This document shows positions 32,978 through 42,254 of a stretch of 42,318 nt of DNA, in pieces. The stretch's first letter is position 1. Each line of letters opens with the position of its first letter. The DNA is from Ruoffia tabacinasalis. Lineage in GTDB: Bacteria > Bacillota > Bacilli > Lactobacillales > Aerococcaceae. The stretch covers positions 1 through 42,318 of the forward strand of contig NZ_JBHSHQ010000045.1 in the NCBI RefSeq assembly GCF_042652985.1, read 5' to 3'. The notes under the pieces were generated by a model, which made no database searches, was not told where the DNA came from, and saw only the letters and a program-made list of their open reading frames with translations. Both the position numbers and the translations under genes were made by a program.

Positions 32978-33314
32978 GTGAAAGAGAGTATAAATGGACT
33001 AATCCACAACTGAATAACCCTAAAAATTTCTGGAAAAAGTCATCTCTTGCACCAGCAATTGACTTTTTTGGAAATTTTAACGAAAACCATTTGTGACGAA
33101 AGTAACAATCTATGGAAATCATTTATTCTAAGTTTTATGCAACACTAGTGATATTTGATATAAGAATCGCCAGCTTCATCCGGTTATCCTATTTCATCGG
33201 ACAAAACAGACTGCTCGTATATAGCAACACTTGTTTCAGAAGAAATGGTTTCCATTGGTCTTCTGTCTACGTTCGATTCAATAAATAAGACTTTGGGTAT
33301 GAGTAATTTAATCA
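32978..33314. other. Intergenic stretch with nothing recognised
   Basis: I see no start codon with ribosome site and no conserved protein fragment. It may be remaining IS flank. Confidence 0.4.
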
Positions 33315-33347
33315 AAACCGTCCTTATGAATCTACATAAGGACGGTT
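33315..33347. terminator. Bidirectional terminator at the end of the dha operon
   Basis: AAACCGTCCTTATG and CATAAGGACGGTTT form a perfect 14-bp stem around AATCT-A, with T-runs on both strands. It lies 46 bp after the dhaM stop codon. Confidence 0.85.
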
Positions 33348-33392
33348 TTTCTGTATTGAAATTTAATTATTTTTAAGAGGCTACTTTATCAT

Positions 33393-33767
33393 TTACTTTA
33401 CGATATGCATTACTTCTAACTGCTCATCAATATTTTCCTGATTAACACCGGCTTGTAATAAAGCAGCAGCGGTATATGACCCTTCAACAACTGGAACATC
33501 GTATATTTTAATTGTTTTATCGCTCATTTCCATTGCCATTTCCAGGTTCATTTTAGCACTACCTAAGTCATAGAAAGCTAATAAGTTTTTAGCTGAGCTA
33601 TTATTAATCGCTGCTAAGGCTGTATCAAAACTTGTTCCTATTTCTTTAGTATCGACTCCGCCAACCACTTGAACATCAACATCTGCTGCAACCTCTTTAA
33701 TTAGACGATGAATTCCTTCAGCTATTTCATAGACATGAGAAACAATAATAATCCCTGTTTTTTCCAT
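33393..33767 (-). CDS. dhaM: DhaM, phosphocarrier subunit of PTS-dependent dihydroxyacetone kinase
   Basis: The 124-aa protein is a minimal DhaM with the EIIA-mannose-like fold: IIIVSH with the phosphorylated His at about 11, and GTSFDTALAAI. It passes phosphate from HPr to the ADP held by DhaL. Longer DhaM versions (E. coli) carry HPr- and EI-like domains, which are absent here as in lactococci. Its ATG overlaps the dhaL stop (TAATG). Last gene of gldA-dhaKLM. Confidence 0.92.
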   Translation of the reverse strand: MEKTGIIIVSHVYEIAEGIHRLIKEVAADVDVQVVGGVDTKEIGTSFDTALAAINNSSAKNLLAFYDLGSAKMNLEMAMEMSDKTIKIYDVPVVEGSYTAAALLQAGVNQENIDEQLEVMHIVK

Positions 33768-34345
33768 TATTCTGCCTCCGCTCTTAACATCGTGTGAAAT
33801 AATAATCCTGAAGAATAAGCACCTGGATCGATATGGCCGATGGAGCGATCACCAACATAAGATGCGCGACCTTTTTTCGCTTTCAATGGCTTAGTGGCTT
33901 CAACAGCTTCGTCAATCAATTCATGCGTTAATTCACCATTTTCAACAGCTTCTACAACAGCTATCCACACATCCACCATCGTTTTATCACCTTGTTCTGC
34001 TTTTCCACGCATTTGAATGTTTTCTAAGCCTGTTTTTAAAATCTTGGCCCATTCTTCACCAGCTGTTTCAGCTTTCATCATTCCCATAAATGCCGATCCA
34101 TAAAGTGGCCCAGACGCCCCACCTACTTTACTTAATAAATTTGTTGTAATTAATTTTAGTAACTCATTTAAAGTCTCTGGTTTTTGTTCTTCAATCGCCT
34201 TAACCACATGCGCCATCCCACGAGACATGTTATTTCCATGATCGCTATCTCCAATCGGTGTGTCTAATTGGGTTAAATAGTCTTTTTCATTTTGAATTTT
34301 TTCATTGAATAATTCCATCCAACGAATTCCCATCTCTATATTCAT
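33767..34345 (-). CDS. dhaL: DhaL, ADP-binding subunit of dihydroxyacetone kinase
   Basis: I place the start at ATG 34345 (MNIEMGIRWMELF) behind AAAGGAAATG, 13 codons inside the longest frame. The 192-aa protein has the DhaL Mg-ADP motif DTPIGDSDHGNNM at 28-40 and the later GGASGPLYG. It keeps a tightly bound nucleotide that is rephosphorylated by DhaM and donates to dihydroxyacetone on DhaK. The spacing to dhaK is 32 bp. Confidence 0.92.
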   Translation of the reverse strand: MNIEMGIRWMELFNEKIQNEKDYLTQLDTPIGDSDHGNNMSRGMAHVVKAIEEQKPETLNELLKLITTNLLSKVGGASGPLYGSAFMGMMKAETAGEEWAKILKTGLENIQMRGKAEQGDKTMVDVWIAVVEAVENGELTHELIDEAVEATKPLKAKKGRASYVGDRSIGHIDPGAYSSGLLFHTMLRAEAE

Positions 34346-34377
34346 TAAAATACATTTCCTTTCAGTTTTTAAAAAAT

Positions 34378-35370
34378 TTACCAATTAATAGTATCAACAG
34401 TTGCTTTTAAGGCTTCCAGATAGAAGTCATCCTCTAGACGAAGTAGAGTTAAAGATAAACCTTGCATCTCTAATGATGTCATCAGATTTCCTACCTTTGA
34501 GAATTCAATCTCCAACTTATTATCTTTCATTTGTTTGTGAACATCATTTGCAAATACATATTGCTCCATTAGAGGTGTTCCACCTAAACCATTCACGATA
34601 ATTGCAAAGCGATTGTTTGAATTTGCTTCAAATTCTTCTAGTAATTTTTTAAGTAATTCATCAACTAAATCTTTTGAAGTTTGTAGCTTTTCTCGCCGGT
34701 ATCCAGGCTCGCCATGAATCCCTACTCCGTACTCAATTTCGTCATCCGCTAATGCAAAACTTGGTTTACTACTTCCTGGCGTAGTCACTCCCGTTAAAGC
34801 TAAACCAACAGTTTTCATATTGGGAATTAAATTTTCAGCTAATTCTTTAATTTCTTCAATTGACTGGCCTTTTTCAGCTGCATAGCCTAATATTTTATGG
34901 ACAAATATAGTACCTGCTACACCACGTTTTCCTTGTGTGTAGAGGCTGTCTTCGACAGCGATATCATCATCAACTACAATACTATCTACTTTAATTCCTT
35001 CCATCTCTGCGAGTTCCTGAGCCATCTCAAAGTTCATAATATCTCCTGAATAGTTCTTGATGACTAAAAATACACCTTTACCCTCGTCCGCTACTTTAAT
35101 GGCTTCTAAAATTTGATCGGGCGTTGGAGAAGTAAAAACGGCTCCACAGACAGCTGCCGACAGCATTCCTGCTCCGACAAACCCAGCGTGCGCAGGTTCA
35201 TGACCGCTTCCACCGCCTGAAACAATAGCCACTTTTCCCTTTTTATCGTGGGTTCGTTGTATGATTCCTGTTTCAGGAACTCTTTTAATTAATTCTGGAT
35301 GGCTTAGCACCATTCCATCAATCATCTCATCAACAATATAATCTGGATTATTTAAAATTTTCTTAATCAT
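34378..35370 (-). CDS. dhaK: DhaK, dihydroxyacetone-binding subunit
   Basis: The 330-aa protein binds dihydroxyacetone covalently through a histidine. GGGSGHEP at 52-59 and GVGIHGEPG with H219 are the active-site signatures. Length fits the family. It lies 19 bp after gldA, so GldA (glycerol to dihydroxyacetone) and DhaKLM (dihydroxyacetone to dihydroxyacetone phosphate) are co-expressed. Confidence 0.93.
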   Translation of the reverse strand: MIKKILNNPDYIVDEMIDGMVLSHPELIKRVPETGIIQRTHDKKGKVAIVSGGGSGHEPAHAGFVGAGMLSAAVCGAVFTSPTPDQILEAIKVADEGKGVFLVIKNYSGDIMNFEMAQELAEMEGIKVDSIVVDDDIAVEDSLYTQGKRGVAGTIFVHKILGYAAEKGQSIEEIKELAENLIPNMKTVGLALTGVTTPGSSKPSFALADDEIEYGVGIHGEPGYRREKLQTSKDLVDELLKKLLEEFEANSNNRFAIIVNGLGGTPLMEQYVFANDVHKQMKDNKLEIEFSKVGNLMTSLEMQGLSLTLLRLEDDFYLEALKATVDTINW

Positions 35371-35389
35371 GTCTATGTCTACCCCTATC

Positions 35390-36535
35390 TTAGTTTTTCA
35401 GTTTATTTATTTTTTCTTTATAGTCTCGACCAATCGCATCAGCTGCAATAATTACCTGTGCAACAGCTTCAACTGTTATTTCAAACGGCATTGAGTGGAT
35501 CGATTCTTCTGGGATACATGCTTTTTTAGCTACTTCTAAAATTTCATCATATTTCACTTCTTCAACATCCAAATCAGCTAAACATACTGGTAATCCAACA
35601 GAGATACTAAAATCTAACAGTTCTTTAATTTCTGATTTTGGTGCATTTTCAAGGACTAACTGTACAAATGTTGTAAAAGCAACTTGCTCCCCATGGTAGT
35701 AATTTCCTGGGCCATCTAGAACAGTTAAACCATTATAAATCGCATGGGAAGCTGCTAATCCTGCTGATTCAAAGCCTAAACCAGATAATAAAGTATTCGC
35801 TTCCACAATGTCTTCCAAGGCTGGAGTGACAATATTATTATCTGCCGCAATCTTTGCATCATAACCTTTTTCAAGAATGATTTCCAAACTTTTTTCGGCT
35901 AATGTCATGGCTGCAATGGTTCCTTTGGCTGGCCCTGTTGCCCCTGTATGATAACCATTTGGTAAACCAGCATTCACATTAGAGTTTGATCGGCGGGTTG
36001 CTCTCGCTTCGTAATAAGTAGCTAGGGTGTCTCCCATTCCCGCAACTAAAAATCGGCTTGGCGCTTGCGCAATAACTGTTGTATCCATTAGGACTACATC
36101 TGGGTTTTTAATAAAATAAGCATAGTCATCAAATTGATGATCGGCTGTATACAGTACAGCGGAGTGGCTCGTTGGTGCATCCTGAGCGGCAATCGTAGGA
36201 CAAACAATCACATTGTGCCCATTTGAAACCACTTTAGAAGTATCAATCGCTTTTCCTCCACCTAAACCTACTATGACATCTGTCTCGTTTTCTTCTGCTA
36301 TTTTTTTCAAGCGCTCGACTTCATCTCGTGTAGCTTCTCCACCAAAATCTGCGCGATACAGTTTAACATTAAATTTCTCTGCCGTCTTATCTAATTTATC
36401 TTGTACTCGATCAATATCTTCTTTATTTCCGATAACAAGGGCTGATTCTCCTAAAGATTGAATATAGAATCCTAAGTTTAATAATTCGTCTTCACCTTGA
36501 ACGTACTTACTTGGACTAATAAATGCTTTTCTCAT
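35390..36535 (-). CDS. gldA: Glycerol dehydrogenase
   Basis: Two ATGs compete: 36541 is only one base from the AGGAGG, while 36535 (MRKAFISPSK) has proper spacing, so I use the latter (381 aa). The NAD-binding GLGGGKAIDTSK (GGGK at 92-95) and zinc ligands D169, H264 and H281 (GMGDT, ASHAIYNG, YYHGEQ) identify a GldA iron/zinc alcohol dehydrogenase. It oxidises glycerol to dihydroxyacetone with NAD. It heads the minus-strand operon, divergent from dhaS. Confidence 0.92.
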   Translation of the reverse strand: MRKAFISPSKYVQGEDELLNLGFYIQSLGESALVIGNKEDIDRVQDKLDKTAEKFNVKLYRADFGGEATRDEVERLKKIAEENETDVIVGLGGGKAIDTSKVVSNGHNVIVCPTIAAQDAPTSHSAVLYTADHQFDDYAYFIKNPDVVLMDTTVIAQAPSRFLVAGMGDTLATYYEARATRRSNSNVNAGLPNGYHTGATGPAKGTIAAMTLAEKSLEIILEKGYDAKIAADNNIVTPALEDIVEANTLLSGLGFESAGLAASHAIYNGLTVLDGPGNYYHGEQVAFTTFVQLVLENAPKSEIKELLDFSISVGLPVCLADLDVEEVKYDEILEVAKKACIPEESIHSMPFEITVEAVAQVIIAADAIGRDYKEKINKLKN

Positions 36536-36615
36536 TGTCATTCCTCCTATTTATAATTGAAGCGTTTTCTTTCTTCTTGAATAAATATTATCAAGTAAGC
36601 GTTGTCATCTCAACA

Positions 36616-36635
36616 GACAAAACCTATACTTTGTC
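36616..36635. promoter_or_regulatory. Putative DhaS operator between gldA and dhaS
   Basis: GACAAA-N8-TTTGTC is a perfect inverted repeat in the divergent intergenic region, followed by C to give TTTGTCC. It resembles the lactococcal DhaS site as I remember it (GGACACAT-N6-ATTTGTCC). The regulator gene begins 81 bp away. Confidence 0.6.
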
Positions 36636-36715
36636 CGCTTTGCTTTATATTTTCTGTAACGTATACTTGAGATAATAAATTACTTGCCACTCTTTAGTGA
36701 AAGGAGTCTTAATAG

Positions 36716-37267
36716 ATGGAACAAGAAACTAACACGAAAAAAATTATTGCTTTAGCCTTTCAAGAATTAACAACTAAAATAACAATCGAGAAAATCTCAA
36801 TCTCTGATATTATGAAGCAAGCTGGTTTCCGTCGCCAAACTTTTTATGATTATTTTGACGATAGATATGATTTAGTTACTTGGATTTTCTATTGGGAGTT
36901 AAATAAATCTATTTATCCGATTAAGACTTGGGAAAATTGGGAGGATATTTTGTGGCATCTATTAACTTATCTCGAATCAAATAAAATTTATTACAAAAAG
37001 ATTTTTTTGAATACCAAACTAGATTCTTTTAAACAGTACTTTATTTACTCGATTAAAAATCTAGTTAACGAGTTGACAAATGATTACTTTAAAGAGCAGA
37101 CTCTTTCGCAAGATGAAAAACAATTAATCCAAACAGCAACTGATTTTTATAGCTATGGTTTATCTGAAAGCCTTTATCATTGGGTATTAGAGAATTGCGG
37201 ACCAAACAGTCAGAAGTACCATGCAATGCTTGTCAAACTTGTAAAATACCAATTACAAATTGATTAA
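36716..37267 (+). CDS. dhaS: TetR-family activator of the dha genes (DhaS-like)
   Basis: The 183-aa protein starts at ATG 36716 behind AAAGGAG. Residues 1-55 hold the TetR helix-turn-helix (ISDIMKQAGFRRQTFYDYFDDRYDLV); the rest is a helical effector domain like lactococcal DhaS. DhaS normally works with the co-activator DhaQ bound to dihydroxyacetone, but no dhaQ gene is present in the window, so either it lies elsewhere or this variant acts alone. Divergence from gldA and the palindrome between them support control of both sides. Confidence 0.78.
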   Translation: MEQETNTKKIIALAFQELTTKITIEKISISDIMKQAGFRRQTFYDYFDDRYDLVTWIFYWELNKSIYPIKTWENWEDILWHLLTYLESNKIYYKKIFLNTKLDSFKQYFIYSIKNLVNELTNDYFKEQTLSQDEKQLIQTATDFYSYGLSESLYHWVLENCGPNSQKYHAMLVKLVKYQLQID

Positions 37268-37306
37268 CAATTTATTATTTTTATAGAATAAATGGAGTGA
37301 TAAAAA

Positions 37307-38812
37307 ATGGCAGAATATATACTTTCTATTGATCAAGGAACAACTACGACTCGTGCTTTTATTATTGACCGGAAAGGAAATTACATAGGAACAGCTAGTC
37401 AAAAATTCCAACAAATTATTCCAAATCCTGGCTGGGTAGAACATGACCCGAAAGTCATTTGGCAATCTGTTTGTAATGTAATAGAAGAAGTTACCCAGAA
37501 ATCAGGAATTAGTTATTCTCAAATAAAAGCACTTGGAATAAGTAACCAGCGTGAAACGACCGTTGTCTGGAATAAAATAACAGGTAAACCAATTTATAAT
37601 GCAATTGTTTGGAATTCTAACCAATCTTTGAATATTATTAATCAATTGAAAACCGATACAAACGAAGAGTATATTCATAAAAATACTGGACTTGTTATGG
37701 ATTCTTATTTTTCAGCAAGCAAAATTCGTTGGATTCTAGACCAGAACGAAGAAACACAAGCAGAAGCTGAAAAAGGAAATTTACTTTTTGGAACAATTGA
37801 CAGTTGGATCATCTGGAAATTAACTAAAGGGAAGTTACATGCTACTGATCATACCAATGCATCTAGAACGATGCTTTTTAATATTCACCGTTTAGAATGG
37901 GATAATCACTTACTAGAACTCTTTAATATTCCAAGAGCCATGCTCCCTAATGTTTATCCAAGTTCTTTTTATTATGGTGAAACAGATCCAAGTTTTTTTG
38001 AAGGAACAAAAATACCAATTAGTGGGGTAGCTGGGAATCAGCAGGCTTCATTATTTGGCCAGCTCGCTTTCCGATCTGGACAAGTTAAAAGCACTTATGG
38101 TCAAGGGACATTTATTGTTATGAATACTGGCTCCAAAGCAAAATTATCAAATAATCGTTTACTGACAACGATTGCTTATTCAATAGACGGCCAAATTAAC
38201 TATGCTCTCGAAGGTTCTGCTTTGATTTCTGGAAGTGCAATTGAATGGCTGAAAGATGGCTTAGAATTATTTGAGAACATTGAAGATTCTGAGACTTTAG
38301 CTCTTCAAGCAAATGAAGAATCTCCTGTCTATGTTGTTCCAACTTTTCGAGGAATGGGAGCTCCTTATTGGGAACCTGATGTCAGAGGAGCTGTTCTAGG
38401 AATGGATGAACATACTGGAAAAAGAGAACTTGTCCTTGCTACATTTGAATCTTTAGCTTATCAGGTTAATGATATTATCGATTTAATGGAATCAGAAACA
38501 GAAATTGAGCTTGATATTTTACATGTTGATGGTGGGGTTGCTCAAAACAATTTACTTATCCAATTTCAAGCTGATATCCTTAATAAAACGGTAACTCGTG
38601 TTGAACGTTTAGAAACGACAGGTTTAGGTGCTGCCTATCTTGCTGGATTAGCTGTTGGCTATTGGAAAGATTTAAATGAATTAAAAGCTTTAGTGTCTGA
38701 GAGCGAAATTTTCCAACCAAATATGGCTCAAATAGAGCGAATTAAAAAATTAAATGGCTGGCATAACGCTCTTAAGACTGTTCGATATTATACCCAATTA
38801 AATCTTGACTAG
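37307..38812 (+). CDS. glpK: Glycerol kinase
   Basis: The 501-aa protein is a FGGY kinase with YILSIDQGTTTTR at 4-16, NPGWVEHDP and YGQGTFIVMNTG. It makes glycerol-3-phosphate from glycerol. ATG 37307 follows GGAGTGAT. The nucleotide-loop motif reads YGQGTF where most GlpK proteins have YGTGxF, a modest oddity. The gene follows dhaS by 39 bp and is probably transcribed with it, giving the cell both the oxidative (GldA-DhaKLM) and the kinase route. No glycerol facilitator or GlpO is nearby. Confidence 0.88.
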   Translation: MAEYILSIDQGTTTTRAFIIDRKGNYIGTASQKFQQIIPNPGWVEHDPKVIWQSVCNVIEEVTQKSGISYSQIKALGISNQRETTVVWNKITGKPIYNAIVWNSNQSLNIINQLKTDTNEEYIHKNTGLVMDSYFSASKIRWILDQNEETQAEAEKGNLLFGTIDSWIIWKLTKGKLHATDHTNASRTMLFNIHRLEWDNHLLELFNIPRAMLPNVYPSSFYYGETDPSFFEGTKIPISGVAGNQQASLFGQLAFRSGQVKSTYGQGTFIVMNTGSKAKLSNNRLLTTIAYSIDGQINYALEGSALISGSAIEWLKDGLELFENIEDSETLALQANEESPVYVVPTFRGMGAPYWEPDVRGAVLGMDEHTGKRELVLATFESLAYQVNDIIDLMESETEIELDILHVDGGVAQNNLLIQFQADILNKTVTRVERLETTGLGAAYLAGLAVGYWKDLNELKALVSESEIFQPNMAQIERIKKLNGWHNALKTVRYYTQLNLD

Positions 38813-38946
38813 TTTTTCAATCTTTACTAGATAATTTGTGAAAATATAATAGGAGTTCAATGAGATCATACAACTATCTGTAATCCAGCTAAGAAAAACA
38901 TTTTAGTCATCTACTCATTTTGACTCTACTATCGCAAGTCATTAAA

Positions 38947-38983
38947 AAAGACTATGGATTTTAAAATAGATTCCATAGTCTTT
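38947..38983. terminator. Bidirectional terminator between glpK and the D-lactate dehydrogenase gene
   Basis: AAAGACTATGGA and TCCATAGTCTTT form a 12-bp stem with a 13-base loop, with A- and T-rich flanks on both sides. Confidence 0.75.
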
Positions 38984-39010
38984 AATGTTAAAATATTAAT
39001 TTTTTCATTT

Positions 39011-40005
39011 TTAATTTACACGATTCTTTGTAGCTCCAGTTTTTATGACTTCAAGAGTAGAATCTAACCCAATATTCATAATGTTACGCACTGACACATC
39101 CGTATAGTAAGCAACATGTGGGGTGAATACTACTTTTGGATGGTCTAGAAGACGTTGGAACAATTCATCATCAATTCCATTCTCACGATTATCTGCTGGA
39201 ATATATGAACCTTCGTTTTCATACATATCCAAAGCAGCGCCTGCAATTAGGCCATCATCTAAAGCTTTGAGTAATCCTTCAGTATCCACAATAGCTCCTC
39301 GAGCATCGTTGATAAAATATGCAGTTGGTTTGAATTGTTTAAACATTTCATAATCAAATTGATGGTGATTATCAGATGTTGCTGGAACATGTAAAGTCAC
39401 CACATCTGCTTCTTTTACAACCTCTTCAACACTGTCTTTATACTCTAAATATTTTGTCGCCACGTCATTTGGATAAAGATCATAACCGATTACTTTAGCA
39501 TCAAAACCTTTAAATAATTTTGCTGCGACTCGACCAATAGACCCGTACCAATAACTCCTACTGTCATTTCACCAAGTAACCCTCCACGAATGCCTGGTTG
39601 CCAGCGGAAGTCACCTTCTTTTGTTCTTTCTTCAATTTCATTAACTTTTCGAATTAACATCAAAGCTTGAGTAATTACGAATTCAGCAATTGATTCTGGT
39701 GAGTAGACAGATACGTTACTTATAATAATGTTATTTTTAGTTGCTTCGTCTAAATCATAGTAATTATACCCCGCGCTTCGCTGTGCAATTTGTTTAATTC
39801 CATACTCATTTAATTTTTCATAAACTTCACTCGAAACTTTTGTGTTTTGACTTGTTGTTACCCCATCAAATCCTTTTGCTAAATGAACATTTTCTGGAGT
39901 TATTTGGCCGTCAATAATTTTCACTTCTACATTATTATCTTTTGACCATTTTTCAACAATAGGTAATTCTTCTTCTCTTACTTGATAAACAGCAATTTTA
40001 GTCAT
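39011..40005 (-). pseudogene. ldhD: D-lactate dehydrogenase, frameshifted
   Basis: ATG 40005 behind GAGGAGAT opens the N-terminal half (MTKIAVYQVREEELP), which runs to EMTVGVIGTG and then goes out of frame. The next frame resumes with IGRVAAKLFKGFDAKVIGYD and continues to 39011 as the rest of a D-2-hydroxyacid dehydrogenase, with NDARGAIVDTEGLL, ALDMYENEG and the catalytic His in FTPHVAYYT. One missing base near 39540 (CGT read as CT, an arginine in the Rossmann glycine loop) explains it; rejoined length is about 331 aa, normal for LdhD. It would reduce pyruvate to D-lactate if intact. A mutation or a sequencing indel could be the cause. Confidence 0.8.
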
Positions 40006-40029
40006 GTAATCTCCTCTTTCTAAAAGATA

Positions 40030-40270
40030 TTAGTATCCATCTACAATACATTTAAACACATCATCACTGTAAAAGCTCATGCGTGTGAATAGATTATACG
40101 TTACAAATGCTATAGCTAATGGAACAACCAAATATTTAACAATAAGATTCACTAGAGAATCATAATATTTTCTTCCATAAAACTGAAGCCAGTAATTGCT
40201 CCTTATAATCCTATAATACCAAATCTATCTGAAGCTGTTGTTCCTTGAATTTTGAAGAAACAAATTATAC
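40030..40270 (-). pseudogene. Decayed membrane-protein fragment
   Basis: A minus-strand frame ending at 40030 reads RKYYDSLVNLIVKYLVVPLA, IAFVTYNLFTRM and a stop, a hydrophobic C-terminal segment of a membrane protein. Further upstream another frame gives KIQGTTASDRFGIIG, so at least one frameshift separates them. No start or full domain remains. Confidence 0.35.
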
Positions 40271-40371
40271 TAGTCAATGCTTGCCTACTCCACTGACAAA
40301 ATACATATTTAAGGATTTCAAAGTTGATTTGTATTATACTAAATAAAATTAAGTTGGATAGGAGTCAGAAA

Positions 40372-41299
40372 ATGGAACATACAACTACATATATTTCTTC
40401 TTATGATGGGCAAAAAATATTTTTACGTATATGGAACCAAGTAGAAAAACCAAAAGGAGCCGTTCAAATTATTCATGGAATGGCTGAACATTCTGCACGG
40501 TATGAAGCGTTTGCACTTTTTTTAAATAAACAAGGTTATATTGTTTATGCGGATGATCATCGTGGTCATGGACATTCTTTGACGGAAGAAGAAGTTTTTG
40601 GCTATATTGGTGAGGATGGTTTTCAAAAAATTGTTAAAGATCAACAACTGATTTCTGAGTTGATAAAAAAAATATCCAAAGCTACCTTTATTTGTTTTTG
40701 CTCATAGTTTTGGGTCATTTATCGGGCAGGAGTATATCATTCAAAATTCTGAAAAAATAGATGGAATGATTCTTTCTGGTTCAGCCAAACAAAATGGATT
40801 GGATGTAAAAATGGGAAGAATATTAGCTACCTTTCAAAATACTGTATTTGATGATAAAAAAGAAGCCAAATTGATTGATCAATTATCTTTTGGGTCATTT
40901 AATAAGAAATTTAAAAAGCAGCAACCAACATCTAGTTGGCTAACAAGAGATGCTAAAGTTGTGGAACAATATGAGAAAGACGAATTGTCTGGTTTCGTAT
41001 CTTCGATAAATTTTTACTATGAACTCTTCCATGCTTTTAAATCGTTATATCAAACTAAACGACTAGAAAAAATTGAAAAGGATTTGCCTCTTTTAATTGT
41101 TTCAGGTGATATGGATCCTGTTGGTAAGTATGGCACAGCAGTTCAAGCATTATATGAGCAATATGTTCAATTAGATTTGGAAAATGTAACACTTAAGTTA
41201 TTTAAAGATGCTCGGCATGAGTTAGTAAATGAACTAAATAACCAGGAATTTTTTTCTTACATCAATGATTGGTTGCATCAGCAGATAGAGAGCAATTAA
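40372..41299 (+). pseudogene. Alpha/beta hydrolase (lysophospholipase-like), frameshifted
   Basis: ATG 40372 behind AGGAG opens a hydrolase: VQIIHGMAEHSARYEAFA, DDHRGHGHS, then a break at an A8 run (40664-40671), after which the other frame gives LPLFVFAHSFGSF with the nucleophile serine, a GDMDPVG acid loop and DARHELVNE with the catalytic histidine. Seven As instead of eight would give an unbroken 308-aa protein. The family (monoacylglycerol lipase/lysophospholipase type) hydrolyses lipid esters. The intact catalytic triad on both sides of the break suggests a recent mutation or a homopolymer read error. Confidence 0.78.
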
Positions 41300-41344
41300 A
41301 CCTCAATTATTGGGGTTCACTACATTTCTGAGCACTCGTTCAAC

Positions 41345-42190
41345 CTATCTATTATTCAAAAACTGGCTTATCTCTTCATTCTTAGTTTCTGTGTCAATAT
41401 CTAAATATCTTTGCGTTGTTTCTAAACTTTGATAGTCTAGTGCGCTCTGAATCGTAGTTAGACTTACACAATTTGAAGCTAATTGAGTTGCAAAATTACT
41501 ACGTATACCGTGGGTTGTTACAAGCATATCATATCTTTTATTGTATTTATTGAACCTTTTAGCTATGTTTGAATGCTTCGTGGGGCATTCTCAAAAGGTA
41601 ATCCGTTTGTTGTCAAGAATAGAAATGCTGTATCCATTTCATTTGCTTCCAAGACTTTTTTTCCACATGTGTAACTGTGTCACCATTTCCTCAAAGATTG
41701 CTGGAATAGGCTTAGTTGTACCAACTCGCCCTTTCATTATTGTAGCAGATACATTTATGACATTATTCTTAAAGTCAAACATATCGTATGTGAGATGTGA
41801 CATCGTACCAGCTCTCAGACCAGTTTCGTATACTATCTTGATAAAAACGTAGTCTCTGAATTCTACATAGTCATCAGCATTAAGATGGTTGAGTAGCGTG
41901 CTAATATCGTCTGTTTTTGATTCTTTTCGAACATCTTTTGTTTTTGCGATAGTAATATCTTCCCAAAACACCGTTGCAATATAATTTCTCTTGTTCATCT
42001 CTTTCAAAAGTGAACGTACATTTTTTAGTCTAATGCTTCTCGGGTTGTTTGAAACATCTCCTAGTGCTAAATAGTTGAGTAATACGTCCCATGTAATAAA
42101 TTTACATGAGCTTATAAAGCCATCGTAGCTGTTTACCATGCGCTTAAAGTGTTAGTTATAATCCCGTATCGTTTGCTCACTTTTACCCAT
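41345..42190 (-). pseudogene. Tyrosine recombinase, multiply broken
   Basis: Reading from ATG 42190, MGKSEQTIRDYN meets TAA; the frame resumes as HFKRMVNSYDGFISSCKF to YETGLRAGTMSHLTYDMFDF (first catalytic Arg), then breaks at a T7 run (41656-41662, A7 on the coding strand), continues as LEANEMDTAFLFLTTNGLPF, breaks again near 41592, and ends with LVTTHGIRSNFATQLASN, ALDYQSLETTQRYLDI (HxxR and nucleophile Tyr). One nonsense and two frameshift lesions make it non-functional, unless assembly errors explain them. It abuts the IS-type end at 42255. Confidence 0.75.
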
Positions 42191-42254
42191 GACTATCATC
42201 TCTTTTGTTATCTCGCTCAATGCGATATCCCAGAGCATAATCTCTGTTTGTATA

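Noticed and set aside
36552..36568. CcpA cre site upstream of gldA
   Set aside because: TGAAGCGTTTTC is one base short of the cre spacing, so I do not list it as a site.
21917..42155. Stop-codon reassignment or suppression, since three broken genes have TAA where lysine (AAA) is expected
   Set aside because: All three are in likely decayed genes (integrases, yidD); many intact genes here end at TAA, so ordinary nonsense mutation is the simpler reading.
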